64,000 nucleotides of DNA. It comes from Tomocerus qinae. Its lineage: Eukaryota; Arthropoda; Collembola; Entomobryomorpha; Tomoceridae. The notes under the pieces were generated by a model, which saw nothing but the letters and a program-made list of their open reading frames with translations, was not told where the DNA came from and did not search any database. Position 1 is the stretch's first letter. Every line of letters begins with the position of its first letter. The DNA lies in NCBI GenBank assembly GCA_020055645.1, contig CM034549.1, positions 28,851,930 to 28,915,929 on the forward strand. Direction: 5' to 3'. This document shows, piece by piece, positions 1 through 14,800 of this stretch. The position numbers and the translations under genes are program-made.

Positions 1-3000
1 CAATTTATTCCCTCAATCAAATGAACTTTGCTTTTTACGTATATGTTTGTTTACTCCACGTAAAATCCAATATTTACTTACTGGAAAACACTCCACTTTG
101 AATACAATCCTTTCAAATAATTTCTCACTTTATACTCCAAGCAAAACTGCACGGTATTCAGAACTTGTGCACAGAAACATTCCCAATGCAGAAACAAACA
201 GAATTCTTAATAAGAACTTTTTTCGGTTAGCAAATCCAATATTATTCATTAATTCGGAGGTTTTCCAAGGAAATATTGCATTTTACACAGAATCCAACGG
301 GAATCCAATCCAATCCGAGAGGGCTTTTGATTTGGTTCACACGATATGACATGACACTGAACTGACACTTACACACTGAATTTTTCTCAGGTTGCTCCGA
401 AAGATGAAAATGAGAAAAAAAATGAAATTGACTTACCGAATAGTAAGTAAAGAAGAACTTTTCACTTGAAAGCTGTCACTATCCAAATTACAGAAATCCC
501 ATAAGAAAGATCCAATTCCGTATTGTAAAGATTTCCTGATAAGAGTTATGATATTTGCTTATACACTCAGGATAAACACATGCACAGAAGTTACCTTCAT
601 GAAAGATTGTAAGCAACTGAGTGCCAAGTGTTTCTATGTGTTCTTGCACGTAAGAATATCCCGACGAGTTAATGTTGCGCAAGTGACTGAGGATCTATCA
701 CGTGGAATACGAGGGACCAACAAGCCACTAACGTTGGTCTGGCTCAAGCTAAAAGGGAACACCACCTACTTTCTGTGTACATTTCTACTATGTATGTAGC
801 AGAGTGGATTTTCGAAAACTGAACTCAACTGACTGTAGAAAACGAAGTGTACAGAACAGAACTAACATCTCGTATAAAGAATATAAAACTATATAGACTT
901 ATAAAGGTATACTTTATATAAGTTTTATAGTGCTCTATAGTTTATAAGTTTAGTTAGAGGAGAATTAAAGGAGAGAGATAGCAAAGAGCTTTAGGTTGAC
1001 TTGCTTTAACACTGGTCCCCTAACCAGCAAACTCACTCCATGTAGTCAAGCAAGGAACGGTACATTTCAACATAGGAGCGTACAAAACAGAAAACTATGT
1101 ACTCGACTGATATAGGATGAAGTACACTGGAAAACACTTTATATGCATTAAGGAAACCCCTAGGTTGCTCGCTTGTCTATTATACTTCTATATACGCTCG
1201 GTATACTTAAGTATTATACATTCAAATGGAATATTCATTTTATATTGAACATTAACGTGGCCTGTGCATACACTATCCTATATTTCGTTTTATGTAGTAC
1301 ATACAAAGTACCTATATACGTAAGTGCATACGGGAAAAAGACTAGACAAAGCACCTACTACTACAAACACAAACTATACTTATTACATCCAAGAGAAAAC
1401 AGAAATCCAAAATGTTTCCCTATACTGTGTCTGAATTCTGAACAGTGTAAATGTACATAACAGAGTACAACGTTACTAACTAAGGGAAGCAAAAAGGAGA
1501 CTCGAGTGACTCTCTGCTGTTAGTTTGGCTCCTTTCGACTACACACTACATCACAATACCACCATACCAGCACCGTATCGGATTCTGCTGTTTTATATTC
1601 CATAGATATTTCAGTTCCTCTGGAATGGCTTTTCGTATAATGATTATGGCTCTTTGGTACTTGGCTCACGATTCTCGATCTCTTCTATAGATAATAGGAA
1701 AGCTCCTAGGGTTTTCTTCTATCAACATCCAGAGAGCTTTGTGATATAACTCGCAATGCTCATTCAGCTTGCATTCTGTTAATACATTTATGTACGAGGG
1801 CGAGATATATACTCAAAAGATCTTATTTTATATTCTGTATATTATTCTCTTGAGCTTAGCTGAGTAAGTTACATTATATATGATTACATTACATTTGCTT
1901 TATTTATTCTGCTTATAGAGGTTGTATATCTAAATATAAAAGGAAATATTATCTTTTGTACTATTCATCTGCAGCTATGCTATTCAACGCGTCTCCTCTT
2001 CAGCTATTTGTAATGTCCATAGCAGATCCCTTGGTTTATAAGGAGAATAGAATTTATAAGTACTATTATATTACGTTACTCAGCAGCCCTTTACTATCGT
2101 TTTTCGTCGTCGTCCCTTTTCTGAATTGAGCGTGAACCCTCATCCTTGATTTCATCTCATCTCTAAACATTGAGCGTACGCAATAGAACACATCTACTAC
2201 CCGAACCTCTCATACTCACGATCTGTAAAAGTCAGTTAGCATCCCTCCCAGCAGCAGCCCTTGTATTTTTCCGTACCGAGCTGTGTTATGCTATGTATCA
2301 GAGTTTCCGAGACATAATAGCCTACCCATCCCAAAAAAAGTTTCATTTCCAAATGCTAATACTTTTCGAAAAGAGCCTAGCCTTTGGTATCCTTTTCGTT
2401 TAGTAGTAGTAACTAACAATAAGCTCCCTGGTCCCGTCTCCTCTGGCTCGGCTTTGCGTGGCTTGGCCTTGCCTACCGTGCCTCCGTTTGGCTTTCATCT
2501 CACAAGCCTTTCTGTTTTATTTTACTGGCTTTAACAATAATCCTGGAATAGCTCGTCTGGCTTTGGTCGAAATCAACAAAACCAAGAGAGCCATATTGAA
2601 CTGATGGGAAATGGAACGGGAAGCCTACTGAGGGCAACCATAAACATGAACATTTCCTTTTTACATGCTATGTGATGCATTTTTATTTTTCTCGGCCAAA
2701 GGAAATTGATCTCTTTGCACGAGAGAGAGATACAAATCGAATTTAATGGAGAACAGTAAAGATAGTCATCTCCTCACTCTAATGAAATTGGAAGACTGCG
2801 TCGATTTAACTTGAGTGTGATTGACGACAGCTGTGCTATGCAAAAGTTATATGGCCACCTTGATTTTATTCAAATTGATTGACCTGATTTGATTTTATAA
2901 TGGCATTTACTAACTTGTCAAAAATATTACCTTCATCACTTGGCGTGATGTAGAAATGAGGATTTTTGGGCTTTTTATTCCACACGTTTACCCAATTGTG

Positions 3001-4782
3001 TAACAACTTGAAATCACCTTAATTGACGTTACTTATTAGTATGCATGTACTCTCCTCTTGTTCGTGTAAATTGGATTTGGTTGAAAGAAGTAAGGGAAAT
3101 GTTTGAGATAGAAACTAGATTTTTAGAGCTAACGAGCACTGAGAAGATTTTAGAAAAAAGAATGGTCTATTAGCAAATTAAAGAACAGGTAGGTAGGTAG
3201 CTAACTGTCTGGGTTGGCAAGCAGAAAATAGTATAAAAATGCTGATATCTTTCTAATTCGTTGCATTAACTATAGTAGGTTCAGACTGTGTGTGTCTGAT
3301 AGTCAGATCTGATTTGAATTATCTTGGCTACAAAGATAAATTGAGCTTAATGAGTTGATGAGAAATGATATGTTAATTAAATGTTGTTTTGTTGTGGCAC
3401 AAAGTATTCCACCTTGAGTTTAGAGCATTAAAAACTTGACGTGACATGATAATGTGCAGGTACTTTTCTGTTTCATTACATGGCATGGCACAGATAGCGA
3501 AACAAAACGAGATAAGGTTCGCTCAGGTGATTGAAATGAATTTCAGCGATTTTTTCTATGATGGCGACGCGATGTTTTCATTCTAGTCGTGTTTTTCTAC
3601 CTGACTCGTCTGGTGGGGAGTGAAACGGCTTCACTTGTCTCGTAATAATATCTACAATTAGTCACAATCTTATAAGAAACTGCTTTCCAGCTCAGCTATG
3701 CATAAATTATGTGAGAACACGTACAATGTCTTCGATTCTAATTAAGTATTCATTCCATTTAGACATAAGCTTTGCCTTTACATGATCTAAATACCTTGGA
3801 ATCCTCTTACGATACAAAATGTCTTCGCCGTTACATCAAATGTTCTAAAATCTAATGTTTTCGGAAACGACCGTTTAAAAGCATTAATGAGACTCGGGTA
3901 ATCTATTCATTCTGTTTCCAAACTGTATTTGGCATTGCATGTATCAGAGAATTTATCGGATCAAGGACATAAAACTTACTTTGTAGTAATTTTATATAAA
4001 ATGTTGGTACTGCGATTACTACAATTACATTTGTGTTACCTTTCTGATACAGCAGCACAAATGAAATTGTTGCAAAGTAAATACAATATCATTCATATGA
4101 TTAATGATTTGTATGATAAGATATTTTCAGCTTCTATTTATACATTATTCCTATTCCAGTATATATTTGTATAAATCAAACAAAATGTGCTTATAAAACA
4201 CTTCATATTTTGCATTTGTACGATTTTCTGTTATCCAAGGTTATTAAGTTGCGTAAATTTAAGGGCCATTAAAAGGCCAAGAGGCCAACTTGCAAATACG
4301 ATAAGAGGACATTCATTATCAGTTCGATTCATTATTGATCCAGTCAGACTGAGAAAGCCTGTTATCTTTCATTGTGCTGCGCTCTCCGTATCTAAATTGT
4401 GTTTGCAGTTAAATTAGTAGTTGCTGATATACCAAACAAGTCTGGAAATGCACAGTAGATATCTACTATGTATGGAATAAGGATTTCATGAGGTCAATTA
4501 AAAGTCAATATCATTTTATGTCATATTTTAACTTGTTTATCAGCTTTAGGCTCCATGAAGCTTTTTTCATAAAAAGTTGGAATTCTACATCATCGCACGA
4601 GAGCAAATTCTGACCTCAGACTGTATATACTTGTTTCAGTAATCTAAAATCTCAGCCATGTAAAGCTAGACATGTTCGCCAGATGTATTCCAGTCTCCGC
4701 TTCATTTCCCATTTTTACTTTGTTGACATATTGGAGAGAATCAAACGCACGCAACTAAGACACAACTAAATGTAAAAATTAT
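1..4782. other. Gene-poor AT-rich stretch
   Basis: No coding region, RNA gene or transposon could be supported here. The open frames are short, overlap on both strands and have compositions expected of AT-rich random sequence. The only structure noted is a short GGTA run near 3187-3200. This could be intergenic DNA or part of a very long intron; the sequence does not decide. Confidence 0.5.
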
Positions 4783-4784
4783 TA

Positions 4785-5040
4785 CTGTTCAAGTCAAAAT
4801 AGAAGACCCCTGGCAATTCTGGGTAGGTAACGAGAAATGGCAAATTGTAATTCGTATTTATGAAGAAACAAAAATTTTAGCAAACATCTGAACTGTGGCT
4901 TCAGAAGCTGGTACTTTAGATGAAAGATAATTGTCGCCTTGGCATTTTATTAATAAATTTGATGACAGTTTCAGAAAACCTTGCATTATTCGTCAATGTA
5001 ATTTTTGGCTCCCAGGGGTCTTCTATTTTGACTTGAACAG
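4785..5040. mobile_element. Tc1/mariner-like MITE with 29-bp perfect terminal inverted repeats
   Basis: A 256-bp element begins CTGTTCAAGTCAAAATAGAA and ends with its exact reverse complement. The inverted match runs about 29 bp inside the element, up to the CCCCTGG/CCAGGGG junction. Both ends are flanked by the dinucleotide TA (4783-4784 and 5041-5042), the target duplication typical of the IS630/Tc1/mariner superfamily. The interior has no open frame, so this is a non-autonomous copy. Superfamily assignment is inferred only from TIR plus TA. Confidence 0.75.
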
Positions 5041-5042
5041 TA

Positions 5043-8000
5043 CATATGTAAATGGTTGAAATGTTATTGAATGTAAAAATGACCTCTTAATATAAGGCTA
5101 ACACAGCGCATAAGCGCATTACCTTCCTGGATGATTATTTTACAGAATTAAGACCTTCAGATAACAGCATCAATTTTTCCATATGAAACTAGAAGGGACT
5201 CCGAAATCAATAGTTGTATGTAAGTTAGACTTATTGAATATAACAAATGCTGTTTCATATATCTTGTAAGTACTTGTCTACAAGAAACGATAGAATATGT
5301 TGAAAAACTGATCTTACACTTTAATTTCTTCAAACAAACCGCAAAAGGATTTAACGGGTGACGCGGGTGACCTTTTAAAGCAAAAGAAGAAATTGGAGTT
5401 TTTCAATAGCCTATTTTAGTGCCCCGTAAATAAAATGTTAATTGAAATATGATTAGCTCAGAATGTCAACGATGAAAGGAATTTAACCATTGAAATAATT
5501 GATGATGAGACATTTTATACTGAAGAAAGACAATTTGTTGTGAGATTGCAAGTTTTAAGTTGTGATAATCTATCTCTATATTATATTGCTGCATTTAACG
5601 TCAAAAATTTCAAATATTCATAAATATAAATAAGTCTTATATACTAAATTAGATGAGATTTCTGATTTCTGCAAGGTTGTATGATTGTATACATATACAG
5701 TTGGTTTGATGAAATTAGGACAAACTATAATAGAAATAAAAGTTTCCATAATAGATATGATGGATAATATGATACTACTCTCTAATAACTCAGCCAACAA
5801 ACACTTCTATTGTAATTGGAGTGTAACGAAATGATCTTTGTTATTCCTGTACAGGTTTGAGATCTCATAAAGCTACTTTGCAAAGAATTATCTTCATAAT
5901 CAATACGTTCAATACCTTTAACTTGATAAGGTGTATAGATTTCGTTCCAAATGGCTTTACAAGAATTTTTTCAAAAATATGGCATCCTAAAGTATCTTTT
6001 CTGGAAATTTCCTTGCTTTAGAGCATAATGTAATATTAAATTATGGAGATGGTAAATATAAACTACATTCTAAAATGTCGAATTGCAATGCCATAAGTAT
6101 AAGAGTCACAGTCACAATTCATATAGTTCATTTAATCTAATGGCAATAGTAAATATGGCAATCGTGCGTTGCTAAATGGTAAGTAATAATATTTATACCA
6201 TATCTTTGTTCCTAAAGTTATCTCAGGGGAAAATTGTTCTGAATCTGCCGAATTCGATGTGCGTACATTTATTTGGTGATTAAATCTCCATTTATACATG
6301 TAACGTATATTATGAAGCAAATAGATAAGAATGTTGTAATTTCGATATTCATCAATGGTGCAGTTCTTTTGTAAATCATTCATAAGTAAATGTAATTGGT
6401 TTATTGTGAGCAATTCAGACACAAGTATAAGTTCTATGCTTTATTTGAAATGGAATTGGTTTTCTTGTTTGTCCATAAGCGATACTTGTCCTTCAGTATG
6501 CTTACTTGCATTAGATAAAGAACGGGCTAACAAGATAATAACCCGACAGAAAAGACTGACAGGAAACATGTCACATGAAATTTTTATAATGGACTGGACT
6601 GAGCAGAAAGAATCATTAAACTAATGGGAAAGTGTTCCTATCCGACTGTTGAAACTCAGATTCATCTCGACTCATCTATTCTCATATTGGTTGGTCACCA
6701 CACCCTTTTCAGCCCTGACAAAATGTCTGACGCCCTTAGTTTATCCCTTTTCTATGCTCTCCCGTTCATTTCCCGTCCAAAAGCTTCGACTTCACTCAAA
6801 CATTACCAACAATTGTGAGGTTGAGGCACTTGGAGTTACAATCTATGGAAATGTATTAGTTAAATGTGCATTATCTGTCCTGTCATTCGTTAGAGGCACT
6901 CAACTATTATACAAAATAAGTAAGCCTTTGTACGAAAGTGGATCTAGGTACCTATTCTAAGGTAACAATGCTAGAAGCGTTCTAGAAATGCACCCAGACC
7001 AAGCAATCAGACAAGGCTACCTACTTGTCAGTCACTAGAACACAATTTTTCCAGAGAATTTTCTGATAAAATCAAAAAGCATTCCAAGAGTCGACTTGGA
7101 TCAAGCACAAAATAAAGAGTAGGCAGATGCTTGTACTTGTTCCTTCAAACCTCGATATAGTTGAAGTTGTTTTTGTTGCGATATGTTTGTCAGTTTTGTT
7201 TTCTATTGCAGTGTAGAAAAGGAATGCTGTTTGGTTCTTTATGATGACTTCTTACCGCTTCTAAGTATTTCCTAATACTTTCTGTATATCATTATCGAAA
7301 TGTGATATTAAAGATCGTTTCTAGACTGAATTCATAATGCCAAAGTTGGCTATACTATTTAAATGGCTGGGATTTTCTTTACTAAGCTCATCTGATTGTC
7401 AACTCAAGCTATTCTTTAACTCAAGTTTGATTGTTGCTGAAACATTAATTCTCCTTAATGAGACTGCATTTCATTTCTATTTACAGTCTACAATATCTGT
7501 TGAATGTCACTTAGCACAATGTGTGTGCAGTCATATTCAATCTTTCATTACTTTGAAAGAACTCTCGGACCTGTGTAAGGCCGGAAAACATGATGTTACT
7601 AGTAATAAATACAGGAAACTAGTCGCTCTTTGCCCTAATAAGTTCCTTGAAAAAGATGGAACTAAGTTAATAACATAAGATGCTGCAATTACGATAGTAT
7701 ACCTCATGGAACAACAATGATTAAGCAAGTTACAATTAGGTTATAGTAATGCCCATTTACACTTGCTCCGTCTTACATAATTATAAATTCAGTAGCAATT
7801 CAGCGCTTGTAAAATTCTATTCTATTCTATATTCTGTAATGTGTAAATTCCATTCAAAGCGGTACGTTTCTATTAAGTCATTAAATTATAGTTAACAGTG
7901 ATAATTGGCAATCATGCTTAGCTACTATCAGGTCATTAGCAATAACAATAATTTAATAACATTAAGACAGGTGCATTTCGCCCCATATGAATTGCTACAT

Positions 8001-11000
8001 AAGTTATTTTTTACTGGTAATAAGTTTGATATCGATATGATAAGTGTATAGTATATGGTGGTGAGCTAACTTGCTAAAATTTACAGGTAACATGAGTTAT
8101 TTCAAACTTTATTGGGCACAGGATTTTCAGTTATAAAGAGAGAAGAAAAAAGGTTGCGTTGGTTCTGAGAAGCGATGATGAATATGAAAAAGTGATCAGA
8201 TCAACTTTGGTTTGTTTCTTGTCTTGTCGTTGTTTGTGGTTGAGCTGGTTGGTTGGGAGTTCAAAGTGCACCAGAATTGCTAATTAGCTAGCTTACATCA
8301 TATCGCAGTTTGTTACGCTGCTGGATGTGTTCCATGCATTTTGAGTAGTGAGTGAGATATTGAATACCTATGCTTATAAATATATCACTCGTACCTACCT
8401 GTGAAACAGAACAGAATAAATAAATAAGCAACATGCACAACGTAACAAGCTGACTCAATTTGCCCAATGAGTCTAATAAATAAGCTGATGCACAAAAAGG
8501 TGTTTCGTACGTCTAGGTATACGAAGATAAGACAGGCAGGCTAGTATATAGTAGGGAGAAATATCAGGACTTTACTTTGCCTTTTGTACACATTTTTTTC
8601 GTATAGGATGTTTTCCTTTTCCCTTTATTTTTGAGTGAGACAGACTCTAAATGTTTTGCTTGGAGGCTTTCAACAGATGTGGCCAACTTTTTAATGTTTT
8701 AACTCTGAGATATTTGTCAGATGGTTTCTCAGCGGTGGGTAATCTAATGTGTAATGCTCTCATTACTGGAACATAATTTTTCATCAAGCTTACATATGAA
8801 TATGACTTTTCCAGAACGAGTTTTCTTTGGTAACACATCCACTTAACCTACGCATATTATTAAGACGACGAGATATTCATCTGTTCTTTCTTTCACTTGT
8901 CTTGTTGTCTTGTCTGCCTTCACAACTTGTATTACAACAACCTGAGTAGTTTTAACGAGACGAAGGCCTATTGGCTAAAAGGATCAAGCAGTAAAAACTG
9001 GAGGAACACAATAACGCAATTAGTTCACAATACACAGAATGCACCGATTTGCTCATTTCATTCTCGAAATAGCTATTCATAATTAAATCGTAATTCAGAT
9101 AAGAATAAAATTATTTACTCTTTCTGTGAAGCAATACTTCATTTCATTTGAAAAAGTGTGTATACGGACCGAAACTCAAAATAAGGAAACATGGATGCTT
9201 TTGATCTGTTACTACTTATATTAACCTATGTAGTGCCATGAATTTAATCTATCGTTATGTATTACTATTAAATGTTATACTCAAAAAATGAACAATGGAA
9301 GTCTTCTATGGTAAATAGCAAAAATGATAAATAATTGTTAAAATCTTTCGTAAAAGGTTTGAAAAATGTACGTAATTACAAATGGAGCATATTGAGAGAA
9401 TTTTAAGAATGAAGCCTTTCCGGGTTCCATGTTATTTTTGTCAAAGTTAGTTTAGTTTGGAGATGTCCTTCTTTGTTGAACATGCAAAGGACGAGAATAA
9501 CATTGTTATTGTCAGCTTTTATTCAGATTTATAAAGCTTCTCTGGCTGTGTGTGTTTAGTGGAAATGTCCTCTACCTAAATCTCACTCCGGGAATTTACA
9601 GTAAACACAGTTGGACGTCATTAGTAGTAAGTGGGTGAGCTTTTTATGTCCTCAAATATTTTCGTCGTGGTGGCATTTTCTTGGAGATTGTGTCATTTTA
9701 TCAAACAAGATAAGCGCATCGTAAAGGTATCGTTGTTGTCACCATAAAGGTTGTTTGCTTTATTGTTCTCCACAATCTTTCTATGCCTTATGGCATATCT
9801 TTGTGCAACCTGCTACATCTTTAACGAGATATCTAATGGTAATGAAATAAATCGTAGATAAATGACAGCATTTTGATAGAAACTTGCTGAAACTTGCTAT
9901 TATACTACATATCGGAAACTTAACATGCGTTCTTGGTCAACTCTAATATTTGTATTCATCAAGCAACAGTAAATACATTTTCGAAAGTAATTCCGTTTCA
10001 TACAAGAAACAAACATGGCACGAATATCTATACAAAATCTACTGAAGACGTATACTTTCTTATGTGGTACATCTTGCTTCTTTCAGGAATATATAGTCAC
10101 ACCGTCCCCAACATTCGGTTTTGCTTGAGAAAACAATTTTTCCGGATTTCATGCAGTGTTACTTTTTCTTGTTATCGCTTCTTGGTTTCCCTTTTTAGTA
10201 GTTTTTAGAGGAAAAAGCGATATAATAGGATCACTAGACATAATATCCGTGAATATATGTGAGTGAATCAGAAACAAAAGATCTGCAGAGCAGAAAACGT
10301 AACATCCGTAATGCTTATGTACGGGTGGTCAAATGGGGAAATTGTTTTTTGCTTCTTGGGTCGGCAGCATTTATTCTGTAAATGGTATAATTTTTTTCTG
10401 TTCGCATCGCGCTGCCACATCCCTCCGATTCGGGTTTTCCGGATAGAGTTATCGAAGCTTAACGTCTGTTCATAGCACACGTGATTCATAAGATTCATTA
10501 CCATTAGGTAGATGTATTCGACAAAAAAGTAAAAATACCAAGGGCATGACTGATTTAGTTTCACTCGGTTGTTCGTAAGCTTTAGCCTTCCGTTCCGTGT
10601 GGATTAATCATCAAATTATTATCGTTGAGTAATAAGTACCTAATTTCAGTAGCTAAATATTGACGTTTGAAGTTACAACCTCTTCATCATTCTCTAGATT
10701 GAATGCGTCATACTTTTTGGTAGTATAACATTTATTTTGCAGTGTGGAGTATACAAATTCTAACGAAGAGTTCAAACTGTCGAACTCCAAGCATCATCTT
10801 TTACACTGCATTTGACACGTCCCCTTGCATCCAATTAGGAATTCGTTATCGCTCTGTTTACTTGGTAGTCAGGTCTTCATGTCCTTTCAATTTCGTTTTG
10901 CTATTACTCATTCCAGCAACTGCACTCGACTTCATCCGCGTCATATCCATTTCATAATGCCTCCGCTTTCCGAGTATTTGTCCTTGGCTTGACTTTTGTG

Positions 11001-11427
11001 AACTGATAACATTTTCACCACAAAGACAGAACTAAGCAGACCATACTTACCGCAGACAAACAGAACTAAAATAACAATTACGTATTTATACATTTCAATA
11101 TTATTGTGACAACCATCTTCATTTCAAACTTAAAAAATCTTGACGCACGATTGGAATCTGGACAGTCCTAATGACTGTAATGACTAATAATATACTGTCT
11201 AAAGGATTTCTTGAAAAATAGGCCCAAATTCAATGTCTTAAGTAGAGAACTACGAATTCATAGTTTGGAGACGGACTTTTGAAATATCTCTATAACTTTC
11301 AATGGATTATTTTGATTCTTTCTGAAGAATAACGTTTTATTTCATCCTTCAGTCCCCGTGAGTCAATTCTCCCATTAGTAGAACTTAAACTGGAATTCAA
11401 TCCAATATGCAAGCTATGGAATATAAA
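5043..11427. other. Gene-poor AT-rich stretch
   Basis: I see no supportable gene here. Open frames of 60-113 codons (for example 7337-7678 and 9933-10208) have no recognisable motif and no convincing splice context. A short ATTCT run lies near 7817-7832. Confidence 0.5.
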
Positions 11428-11850
11428 GGCCACTTCGTGTATGAAATGTTTTCGGATATTTTTGACGCAAGAATTTACATGGAAATCTGTCTGTATTCCT
11501 TCTGTTATAATGATAAAAACTTTCTTAGAAATAAGTAATGAGAACAAACTATTCTACGCAGTAGGATATTTGTTGCGAAACTATGTATTTACATCATTAA
11601 CTAGGCTTATTTTAATCCAACCAAGTTTGTAAGTTATGAAACATTTATTTAATGGCCACTTCATGTATGAAATGTTTTCGAATATGCTAGATTTGATGCA
11701 AGAATTGACATGGAAATCTGTGGACTTCTGCATCTGAAATCTATTCTTGACAATAATAAAAACTTTCCTAGAAATAAGTAACTATATTATCAGTATTATC
11801 TACACTACTTTGTAGAGATGTCTATTGAGATACTTGTTATTCACATCATT
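11428..11850. repeat. Diverged tandem duplication, period about 224 bp
   Basis: The stretch starting at 11428 (GGCCACTTCGTGTATGAAAT) recurs at about 11652 (GGCCACTTCATGTATGAAAT). The similarity continues through matching blocks: ATGGAAATCTGT, then ATAAAAACTTTC plus TAGAAATAAGTAA, then CACATCATTAACT. The copies differ by many substitutions and small indels, so this is an old local duplication. No coding function is seen. Confidence 0.65.
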
Positions 11851-11869
11851 AACTTGGGCGCGTCTACTA

Positions 11870-14800
11870 CTGGGTAATTACTTCTAATGAAGCTTTCACT
11901 GATTATAAGTGACATAGAAGTTTAGGTTAAGTTTCAATATCTCCGGTTTCACTACGTTAACTTATGAATTTTTGGGCTAAAGATCTGCTTCAAAGGGTTT
12001 TGATTGAATAGAGTGACTGTGTATCTTCGGAAGACTAGAGTATAATAGCACATCAGTTTTTCAGTGTTATTTGCTCGGTATAAAAATGTTATGTATATCT
12101 GAAAGCCCTTGTACAAGAATGGATTAAGTCACATTAGAATGTCAAGATAGGTTAAAAGGTCCATGATATACCACAAAAGTAGTTCGTCTAAACGTTCTCG
12201 CATCACATATCTAACAGCTTTCTTTAAAACTTGCCAAATATTACCGAAAACTTTTAAATTAAAAAACTGAACATTTAGTGATAGTAGTAAAATTTATGAA
12301 ACTGCCATTTTTAGCAACATACACCTGGTGACTAGTAATAACTAATCATATTCAACAGATAATTTAATTAAAAGGAAGTCTATTCTGTAAATCAATAATC
12401 CGTATTTAAGATTTTAGGGATTTTACTCAAAATCTGCTCTGTGGGATAAGCCTACTGCTTATGTATAAAGATCTCATTGGTGTCCATTTATCTGTCAAAG
12501 TCTAAAAGAGTGCAACAATGACTTGATGGCATGGAATATGACACGCACAACACGGCACAAGTACAGCGTAACGCAGGCCTTGGAGATAACTGCATTACAG
12601 GGATTGTGTGCGTTGAACCCAAAGAACACTAGTAGTTTTTAATTGCAAACATACAGCGACCGAGGGAGGTTTTATTTTGTTTCGAATGTGACAGATTGGT
12701 TTCACGATGATCATGAATGATCATGACAGGTCTATGGCTTACTTGCGTGCGTAACCGGGAAAAAGTGGGGGAACCCGATTCCCGATCTCCAGCTCCAGAG
12801 TTTGTCCAGATACCCGTATCAAGACGAAGACAGTTCAGTGAGATATACATATACGTGCATAGCGAGTATTTCCATTTGGTATCTGTATCAGATCCCTTGT
12901 AGATATAGTTTATACTAAATGTACATATTTGCATTCATTTCAACTGCAATATTGTATATACCTAGATATAAAAGTATAGCTACATATTTTTCCTATCTCC
13001 TGCTAATTTACGCATATGCTGCAAACACGCAGAGTTAGTATACACTATATTTAGGGCATATCTGATCTATATACATATATATTTGTATATAAATAGGGAT
13101 ATTTTCTGACTTTACAGATATGGCTTACCATTTCATTATTGCTAGCTACCCATATTATGTGAATGTAAAATTCATCCATATTGCCTACGATGTTTATACG
13201 AGGGATAGTGATATATTCGGAAAGGGAGAGAGGTGTCGGCATCAAGGGATTCGTACTGTGTAGAGTATATATGTATTTGAATAAGCAAACCTACCCGAAA
13301 ATTCGGATTTCCCCTACTTTGCTAGCTTGCCTTACCTTACCATTACTTGGCACGGAATGACTATACATTTTCAAAAGTACCTAACTTGGCTCATGTAGAC
13401 GTACTTTCTACAGTTCAGAAAGTTCCGTGCTTACTCAGTGCAGTTGGAGAAAATGAAAATTCTGAATACTATTGCCCTGTTGTGACATGGTAGTTTTGAA
13501 AGAACAGTCTAAAGGAAACGCACAAACTAAATGGTCTATCATATGAAAATCGATAGGATTTTTCTTTCGATAGCTGAGCCAGACCCAACTAAACAACCTT
13601 CCCTTTCATTTCCAAGTTGCCAGGAAGGGAAGCCAAGGCACCCTTTAATAGCTACCTCGTAAATAAGTTACGATATCGCTATACGACGAACACGCTTTCG
13701 TAATATAAATAAACACCCACTGCGTTACAAACATATATATAGCGAGGGAGTGTAAGAAATTACTTCCTAGTAGTAAGTGTACTTGGTATATTTATATAGT
13801 AAACATTTATATGAGCCTGCACGCTGTGCTTCCTAATATGGAAAAACATTTTGGATGAAGTACATAGCTCGATCCCCGTTTCTTCATTCCTACTATGTAT
13901 AGCTATATAAGGTATGATAGTAAGTAATACTACGTGGACCAGTAAGAACTCGACTCGAGTTGCTACGCTTTTCTTATAAAACTCTGCTGATACTACTCAT
14001 GATTATATTATAAGCTGCTATATATGACTCGGAGCAGTACATAGCCAGCTTACTAAATAACAAATAGGAAAGACCGCAAAACAAATGAGATATTGGATTA
14101 AAATACCTAATGCGACAGAGCTCAGACGAATGGACACTAAATTACATAGCTAATACCTTGCATTATGCATGATACATAGGTGCCAATATATACACAATGC
14201 GTACCTAAAGCATACACTTTATATGCAAATAGCTACGGTAAACCCAATCGCCCGAAAATAGTAAACACTACGCATTAGGGAATTTTTATATCCTCTTCTA
14301 GTGAGTTGCAATAGAGTAGAGCAAATATTGCTGAGATAATATTATTATGAAACTTTTCTCATATTCTTTAGTATAGTGACAACTAAGAGTGACTCTAACA
14401 GACGAAAGCTTTATTAACTTCACTCACACTTATAACCGTATAATGCTACGGAACTGCCGAAGTACAATACTTGTGTTTTCATTTGTCTGGTCAGAGGCGT
14501 GGCCTGGGTGAGCAACTTCAACCTCATGCCAGGAATATTCCTTTCTTACAATGCCGACAGCTTGGAGTGTAATTTAGTTTTTATAAAGGAGCTCTTGAAG
14601 ACGACTTTTCTATGCAATGTGTAATCCAACGTTCGATGTCTGTTTCTCTATATTACCTGCTGAATACTACTCACTGTCTACAATGTTCATGTTCATGTGC
14701 GTATACGAAATACGAAAGCGAACTGATGGCCAGGTTTTGATAACGAATGAATTTTTTGTTAACCCTTTCGTCTACATTTATATTCTTGCTTCAATTCACC

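Noticed and set aside
7337-7678. 113-codon plus-strand frame
   Set aside because: No recognisable domain, an overlapping frame on the other strand and composition typical of noise.
12629-12934. Overlapping 101- and 61-codon frames on opposite strands
   Set aside because: Mutually overlapping with no family resemblance; a short TGATCATGAATGATCATGA palindrome nearby explains nothing further.
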